NCBI GenBank assembly: GCA_035527455.1
Contig: DATLAN010000562.1
Span: 1-49,865, forward strand
Origin: DATLAN01 sp035527455
GTDB lineage: Bacteria > Planctomycetota > Planctomycetia > Pirellulales > Thermoguttaceae
Reading direction: 5' to 3'
DNA length: 49,865 bases
The position numbers and the translations under genes were made by a program. The notes under the pieces are model-generated. The model ran no database searches and had not been told where the DNA came from. It was given only the letters and a program-made list of their open reading frames with translations. Shown here in pieces: positions 45,448 through 49,865 of the stretch (positions are counted from its first letter, which is position 1; each line of letters begins with the position of its first letter).

Positions 45448-46161
45448 ATGAGCGAACTGCGCAACGTGAAATGGACCGTATTGGCCGGACTGTCGCTGGT
45501 GCTGATGGTCGCCGGACTGACTTCGGCCGCGGAGAAGAGCCGTGCGCTCGACCCGCTGGAAAACGGCCTCGACGGCTGGCTGGCCAAAGGCCCCATGGAA
45601 AACAGCAAGTGGACCACCGGCACCGCGAAAGTCGATCCGGACAACCCCCGGGCGCTGGTCGCCGGGCCGGCAGGCGACGGGCCGGTCGAACTGATCACGG
45701 CCGCCGGGCACGGCGCCGACATCTACACCAAGGAGAAGTTCGGCGACTGCACCGTCGAAATCGAGCTGATGGTGCCCCAGGGGTCCAACTCCGGCGTCTA
45801 CCTGATGGGCGAGTACGAAATCCAGGTGCTCGACAGCTTCGGCAAGACCAGCATCGGTCCCGGCGACATGGGCGGGCTCTACGGCACGAAGCCGGCCGAC
45901 GTGAACGCGTCGAAGGAGCCCGGCGTGTGGCAGAAGTTCGTCATCGAGTTCGTGGCCCCGCGTTTCGAGGGCGAGAAGAAAATCGCCAACGCCCGATTCA
46001 CCAAAGTCACCCTCAACGGCCAGGTGATCCACCAAGACGTCGAGATCCAGGGCAAGACCGGCGGCGATCTGTACGGCAAGGAAGTGCCCGAGGGATCGCT
46101 CATGCTCCAAGGCAACCACGGTCCCGTGGCGTTTCGCAACATCCGGATCACGGCGCCGTAG
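45448..46161 (+). CDS. Secreted DUF1080 (3-keto-disaccharide hydrolase-like) protein
   Basis: The 237-residue product from ATG 45448 (after GGAGGAG) has a Sec signal ending near TSAAE, then the DUF1080 concanavalin-like fold: L-E-N-G-L-D-G-W, E-K-F-G-D-C-T-V-E-I-E, the hallmark G-S-N-S-G-V-Y-L-M-G-x-Y-E-I-Q-V-L-D-S and the closing V-A-F-R-N-I-R-I. In planctomycetes these proteins accompany sugar oxidoreductases and are linked to 3-ketosugar breakdown; the reaction here is inferred. Confidence 0.93.
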   Translation: MSELRNVKWTVLAGLSLVLMVAGLTSAAEKSRALDPLENGLDGWLAKGPMENSKWTTGTAKVDPDNPRALVAGPAGDGPVELITAAGHGADIYTKEKFGDCTVEIELMVPQGSNSGVYLMGEYEIQVLDSFGKTSIGPGDMGGLYGTKPADVNASKEPGVWQKFVIEFVAPRFEGEKKIANARFTKVTLNGQVIHQDVEIQGKTGGDLYGKEVPEGSLMLQGNHGPVAFRNIRITAP

Positions 46162-46495
46162 GAAGGGCACGGTTGGGGGCTGGGGACTCGGGGCTGGGGA
46201 CTCGGGGCTGGGGATTAGAGTCCGGCGTCAAGAATTCCGTCCGCGGTGTGTGGATAGGTGGCCCACGCGACTGTGATGACAACGTTTAGCGGGCGGGCTT
46301 GCCCGCCGTTGTTTAGCGGGCGGGCTTGCCCGCCGTTTGGTTCCGGTCGCAGGCCACGTCGGAGCCCTGGATTATCCCAGGCTCCCGCCCCCTGTATGGG
46401 AACGTCGGGCAGAACCAGCGGGTTCCGGCACCCTCGGTTTCGCGTTATCATGGTATGGATACTACCCTGAACCACCCTGGGCCGTTCCCTCGCAC
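46162..46495. other. Repeat-filled intergenic region, 334 bp
   Basis: Holds a GGGGCTGGGGACTC tandem repeat (46175-46216) just after the DUF1080 stop and two adjacent family B palindromes (46284-46310 and 46311-46337). No gene. Confidence 0.75.
46284..46337. repeat. Two head-to-tail family B palindromes
   Basis: Direct duplicate of GTTTAGCGGGCGGGCTTGCC plus CGCCGTT, with no spacer. Confidence 0.9.
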
Positions 46496-47482
46496 GTGAG
46501 CCGTCGCAAACGCACTGCCCCGAAGCAAGCCACCGGCCGCTGGCCGCATCGGTTGGCGTGGGTGCTGGCGTGCGCCGTCTTTTCGCTGATTTGGGTGGGA
46601 GGGCTGGTGACGACCTACAGCGCCGGCATGGCCGTGCCCGACTGGCCCAGCACCTACGGTTATTGGATTTACCTTCCGTGGCGGCTCTGGGTGGCCGGGT
46701 GGGATCTGTTCCTCGAACACGGCCACCGGATGCTGGCTCTGGCGGTGGGGCTGATGACCATCGCGTTCGCCGTCGCGGTGTGGAAAACGGACGCCCGGAG
46801 GTGGATGCGGTGGCTGGGCGTCGCCGCGGTGGCGGGAGTCGTGTTGCAGGGCACCATCGGCGGGCTGCGCGTCCTGGGCGATGAGATCCTCCTGGCCAAG
46901 GTCCACGGCTGCACGGCCCCGCTGTTCTTCGCCTTTTGTGCGGCACTGGTCATCTTGACTTCGCCGCGCTGGCAACGGCCCGAGGGACCGAGAACTCACG
47001 CGGGGGCCCGATGGCTGCACGTGCTTTCGTTGGGCACTACCGTGGGGGTCTACGTGCTGATCGTGCTGGGCGCCCAGCTCCGTCACCTTCCGCCGGACGC
47101 CGACCCGAGTTGGGCCGTTCTCTGGGTCTGGCTGAAACTGATCGCGGTCGCGGTGGTAACGATCGGCGTAGTCTGGCTGCTGGTCTTCGTGATGCGGCGC
47201 GGCCGAGACGAGCCGACGATCGTGCGCCGGGCGAAGCTTTTCGCGGGCCTGTTGTTGCTGCAACTCCTTCTGGGGGCCGGCACCTGGATCACCAACTACG
47301 GATTTCCCGCCTGGTTCCGCGACTATTTCTGGACCTTCAACTACGCACCCGTGCAGGAGGGCCCGTTGCAGGTGTGGATCACCACCGCGCACGCCGCAAT
47401 CGGGTCGCTGAACCTGGTGGTCGCGCTGAGCCTGACGCTTTGGTCGCGGCGGTTGTGGCGCAGTCCGGGGAAGGCGCAGTAG
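46496..47482 (+). CDS. ctaA: COX15/CtaA family heme A synthase
   Basis: It oxidises the heme O methyl group to give heme A for cytochrome oxidase. The 328-residue product from GTG 46496 has eight membrane helices with the heme-liganding histidines of the family: EHGHRMLA, K-V-H-G-C-T-A-P, A-Q-L-R-H and TTAHAAIGSLN. The G-G-L-V-T-T-Y-x-A-G-M-A-V-P-D-W-P motif after helix 1 is diagnostic. No ATG is available near the start; the GTG lacks a clear ribosome site. No other cytochrome oxidase gene is in the window. Confidence 0.93.
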   Translation: MSRRKRTAPKQATGRWPHRLAWVLACAVFSLIWVGGLVTTYSAGMAVPDWPSTYGYWIYLPWRLWVAGWDLFLEHGHRMLALAVGLMTIAFAVAVWKTDARRWMRWLGVAAVAGVVLQGTIGGLRVLGDEILLAKVHGCTAPLFFAFCAALVILTSPRWQRPEGPRTHAGARWLHVLSLGTTVGVYVLIVLGAQLRHLPPDADPSWAVLWVWLKLIAVAVVTIGVVWLLVFVMRRGRDEPTIVRRAKLFAGLLLLQLLLGAGTWITNYGFPAWFRDYFWTFNYAPVQEGPLQVWITTAHAAIGSLNLVVALSLTLWSRRLWRSPGKAQ

Positions 47483-47666
47483 TAGGCCGGAACAAGCGCA
47501 GCGCAGTTCCGGCACCGGGTTTTGCATGGCACCGGGTTTTGCACGGCACCGGGTTTTGCACGGCACCGGGTTTTGCACGGCACCGGGTTTTGCACGGCAT
47601 CGGGTCTTGCACGGCAGGGCTTTGCACGGCAGATGCCGGAACTGCGCTGCGCTTGTTCCGGCCTAC
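47480..47666. repeat. 17-bp tandem array flanked by inverted family C repeats
   Basis: Seven units of CACCGGGTTTTGCACGG (47513-47629, the last two degenerate) lie between family C copies at 47480-47513 and 47632-47666, which are complementary. The left copy starts at the ctaA stop codon. Confidence 0.9.
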
Positions 47667-47695
47667 ATCTGCTTCGCCGATCCCCCCCGGCGACA

Positions 47696-49321
47696 TCACT
47701 TCTCGGTGATCACGGCCGAGACGAACGTGTGCTGCTGGTACATGCAGGGCAGGCCGCCGAACTCGCCGGCGATCGGCCCCAGTTCGCCCCAAGCGTAGAA
47801 ACCGAAGATCGGCAGGCGGTTCTGCGGCCCCAACGCCGGCAGGATGGCCTGCCGGATCTCGCACTCGTCGGCCTTGCGGAACTCGCGGAGCCGGCCGCCC
47901 CGGGCACAACAATCGGAAAGCAGGGCCAATAGCGGCTTGGCGGCACCGGCCTGGGCGATCGACTGGACGATCCCCTCTTTGGCCGAATCGAGAATTGCCT
48001 GGGGATCGTCGCCGCCCCGGAGGATCTTGACCTTCGTGCCCACCGGGACGGCGGCCACGAACTGAAGCGAGCCCGGCGGATGCGTCGAGGCGTTCCCCTC
48101 GCGGTCCTTGCCTTCGGCGTCGATCCAGTCCAGGATCATCCGCAGATAGACCTTTCCCGGAGCGACGACCACGCCGATCGGGTGTTTCCCATCGCTGGTG
48201 AACGCTTCGTCCGGTGTCATGCCGCGGATCTGCCGATAGGCTTCCGCCGCCGGTTTGTCGTCGAACTTGTAGACCCACTTGTCGTCCGCCTCGGTGACAG
48301 CGACGGTCTCTTGGGAGGCGATGAACTCGTTGGTGTGGTTGGCGTGTACGGCCAGCGGCCCGCCGATGCCCATGGCCACCACGTGGCCTGTCAGCATCTC
48401 GTCGTCGAGGAACTGGACGCCGCCCTTGTCGTCGGGATAGTCGTTGGGCATGCAGTTGCCGCCGAACAGCGTGACGTCTTTGCCGGTCGTGTCCAGAATG
48501 CCGCGAATGAAGTCCTCGACCGAAATGCCCGGCGTGGTGTCGAAGGAAAGGTTCATCTCGGACAGCGCCAGCACGATCTTCAGGTCGTTGACGTCTTTCA
48601 GCGCCTCGGCGATCACGCTGCCGACGTCCTGGCGGTCCTTCGCCAGGCGGGCCTTGGCCACCTTGCAGGAAACCGCCTCGCCGCCGATGGCCAGCACGGC
48701 CACGGTGTTTTCGAGCATCGTGCCGCCGGTGACCAGCGAGCGGGCACGGCAGCCGATCACCGGCACGGAACCGGCCGCGCCGCGAATCGCCGGCAGGATC
48801 CGCTTGTCCTTGGCCGGGTCGGGCACCTGCTTCTCGGTCTCCTTCGTCTCGCCCTTGTCATTCTTGACCGTCGTCTTGATCGTCTTGGGGTAATACTCGT
48901 AGAAGACCAGCCCCTTGGCCGGGCAGCCGAGCTGATCGAGGGCCTCCTTGGCCGCCGCCTCGGCCGCCGCGGCCGGATCGGCGCTGGTACACCACGCCAC
49001 CGCGAACGCCACCGTCTGGGCATCGCCCGAACGGTCCGAACCCTTGCTCATATCCGGGGGCGTTCCCGCATCGGGTCCGGAGGGAATCTCGGGCGGAGAA
49101 ACCCGGGGAACCGGCGAGGGTTCCGGGGTCTTCGACGTTCCGGGGATCCTGATTTCCGGCATCGCGAGTCCGGGGGTCTTGAGTTCCGGCATTTGAGGTC
49201 CCGTGGTCTTGACCTCCGAAGTCTCGTCGCCAGTCGGTTCGGTCTTGTCCGAGTCGCCCGAACAGCCGCACAGGCACAATGCCAGGGCAACGCTCAGCAG
49301 CATGGCCAATGACTTACGCAT
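47696..49321 (-). CDS. FIST-domain lipoprotein
   Basis: The 541-residue product has a lipoprotein signal (L-C-G-C, Cys20), then about 90 residues of Pro/Thr-rich linker with repeated (M/I)PE(L/I)(K/R)xPG units, and then a FIST N domain (AVAWCTSADPAAAAEAA, GCRARSLVTGG) and FIST C domain (L-R-M-I-L-D, ending G-P-I-A-G-E-F-G-G-L-P-C-M-Y-Q-Q-H-T-F-V). FIST domains are small-ligand sensors normally found in the cytoplasm next to signalling domains; here no output domain is present and the protein is exported. ATG 49321 follows GGGAGG. Confidence 0.88.
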   Translation of the reverse strand: MRKSLAMLLSVALALCLCGCSGDSDKTEPTGDETSEVKTTGPQMPELKTPGLAMPEIRIPGTSKTPEPSPVPRVSPPEIPSGPDAGTPPDMSKGSDRSGDAQTVAFAVAWCTSADPAAAAEAAAKEALDQLGCPAKGLVFYEYYPKTIKTTVKNDKGETKETEKQVPDPAKDKRILPAIRGAAGSVPVIGCRARSLVTGGTMLENTVAVLAIGGEAVSCKVAKARLAKDRQDVGSVIAEALKDVNDLKIVLALSEMNLSFDTTPGISVEDFIRGILDTTGKDVTLFGGNCMPNDYPDDKGGVQFLDDEMLTGHVVAMGIGGPLAVHANHTNEFIASQETVAVTEADDKWVYKFDDKPAAEAYRQIRGMTPDEAFTSDGKHPIGVVVAPGKVYLRMILDWIDAEGKDREGNASTHPPGSLQFVAAVPVGTKVKILRGGDDPQAILDSAKEGIVQSIAQAGAAKPLLALLSDCCARGGRLREFRKADECEIRQAILPALGPQNRLPIFGFYAWGELGPIAGEFGGLPCMYQQHTFVSAVITEK

Positions 49322-49399
49322 GGTTCTACCTCCCCGGGAATAAGTGTGGGTTCGTATCGCAAACTGTCCCCATTTTCGGGTGGTGACTGCCGGGACCCC

Positions 49400-49488
49400 G
49401 TCGAAAAAGGGAACATGCACCGGGCCGGCATACGTCTTTCGCGACTTTGGAGCCGAAATACGGCCTGGAGCCAGTCCCCATTTTCGAC
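49400..49488. repeat. Inverted repeat family G (copy 3)
   Basis: GTCGAAAAAGGGAACATGCA ... CCAGTCCCCATTTTCGAC; a half-copy (CTGTCCCCATTTTCG) lies just before at 49364-49378. Confidence 0.85.
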
Positions 49489-49560
49489 TTGCCCCTTACA
49501 GTTTCAGAAGATAGAAAGGCCCGGGTGGGCCGTCAATCCCCACCGCCGAGTACCGCCGGA

Positions 49561-49865
49561 TCATTCTTTCAGTGCCAGCGAGACGTATTTCGACTCCAGG
49601 TACTCCAGGATGCCTTCGCGGCCCCCCTCGCGTCCGATCCCGCTTTGTTTCATGCCGCCGAAGGGGCACAGCACCGTGGCGGGCGCGAAGTCGCCGATCG
49701 AAATGATGCCCGTCTCCAACCCCTCGGCCATCTTGATCGCCGTCCCGAGATCGTGCGTGGCGATGTACGAGGCCAGCCCGTACTCCGTGTCGTTGGCCAG
49801 GCGGAGCGCCTCGTCGCACGTGCGGAAGGGAATGATGGGCATCACCGGACAGAAGGGCTCCTCGA
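49561..49865 (-). CDS. Aldehyde dehydrogenase, C-terminal part (cut by window)
   Basis: About 100 C-terminal residues of an ALDH: E-E-P-F-C-P-V-M-P-I-I-P-F from the window edge, the NDTEYGLASYI block, and the closing P-F-G-G-M-K-Q-S-G-I-G-R-E-G-G-R-E-G-I-x-E-Y-L-E. The end pattern matches the succinate-semialdehyde dehydrogenase-like clade (GabD). Unusually, Cys replaces the common Gly in EEPFGP. The catalytic Cys and cofactor domain lie outside the window. Confidence 0.9.
   Translation of the reverse strand, partial: EEPFCPVMPIIPFRTCDEALRLANDTEYGLASYIATHDLGTAIKMAEGLETGIISIGDFAPATVLCPFGGMKQSGIGREGGREGILEYLESKYVSLALKE

Noticed and set aside
47341..47595. Repetitive peptide frame (units of KTRCRAKPG type)
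   Set aside because: It is only the translation of the 17-bp tandem array; 17 is not a multiple of three, so units change frame.
47513..47629. Possible CRISPR array
   Set aside because: Units are contiguous with no spacers and no cas genes nearby.

Overview
The window is about 50 kb of GC-rich bacterial chromosome that looks planctomycetal, most likely Pirellulales/Pirellulaceae-like. The evidence is the mix of gene families: a Tat-exported tandem pair of Gfo/Idh/MocA oxidoreductases, a sulfatase, ThuA and DUF1080-type secreted proteins, a BBP2-like porin, a COX15-type heme A synthase, LL-diaminopimelate aminotransferase, and many secreted or lipoprotein hypotheticals. Spacing is loose and intergenic regions are full of palindromic repeats. 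The assignment is by family recognition only; no rRNA or tRNA gene was seen.

Layout. 1-6.9 kb: the end of a CinA/nucleotidyltransferase fusion, an 837-aa lipoprotein translationally coupled to an ABC ATPase, a secreted protein and NAD kinase. 6.9-15.1 kb: xseB-ispA-dxs in the order known from E. coli, with a small low-GC cassette bounded by 27-bp perfect inverted repeats between dxs and nadK; then guaA, an LptF/G-type permease and a PLP aminotransferase. 15.3-18.4 kb (plus strand): comF, a DUF502 membrane protein and archaeal-type phosphoglycerate mutase. 18.4-31.4 kb: an SDR, secreted proteins, oxidoreductases, ThuA, a polytopic membrane protein, a sulfatase, the duplicated Tat oxidoreductases and a HEAT-repeat protein, a typical carbohydrate/sulfated-glycan accessory block. 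31.4-33.7 kb: a scar region with three copies of a 44-bp palindrome, a tiny membrane-protein gene, the C-terminal remnant of an IS4-type transposase, an orphan ORF piece, and a secreted-protein gene interrupted by one in-frame TGA. 33.7-39.3 kb: a NagB-like protein and an elongasome-like operon (coiled-coil MreC-like protein, small membrane protein, MreB, PBP2) behind a near-consensus promoter. 39.4-41 kb: ilvN-ilvC. 41.2-49.9 kb: porin, TPR-like lipoprotein, dapL, DUF1080 protein, COX15, a FIST-domain lipoprotein and the end of an aldehyde dehydrogenase.

The most interesting observation is at 33150-33152: an in-frame TGA at the second position of a CxxC-like motif (C-Y-I-TGA) in an otherwise intact gene. 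It is either a selenoprotein (CxxU) or a single nonsense mutation. Next are the repeat-flanked cassette at 6861-7319, the rearranged elongasome operon with a candidate divergent MreC, a NagB-like protein lacking a catalytic Asp, and an unusually rich set of at least eight families of palindromic or tandem intergenic repeats.
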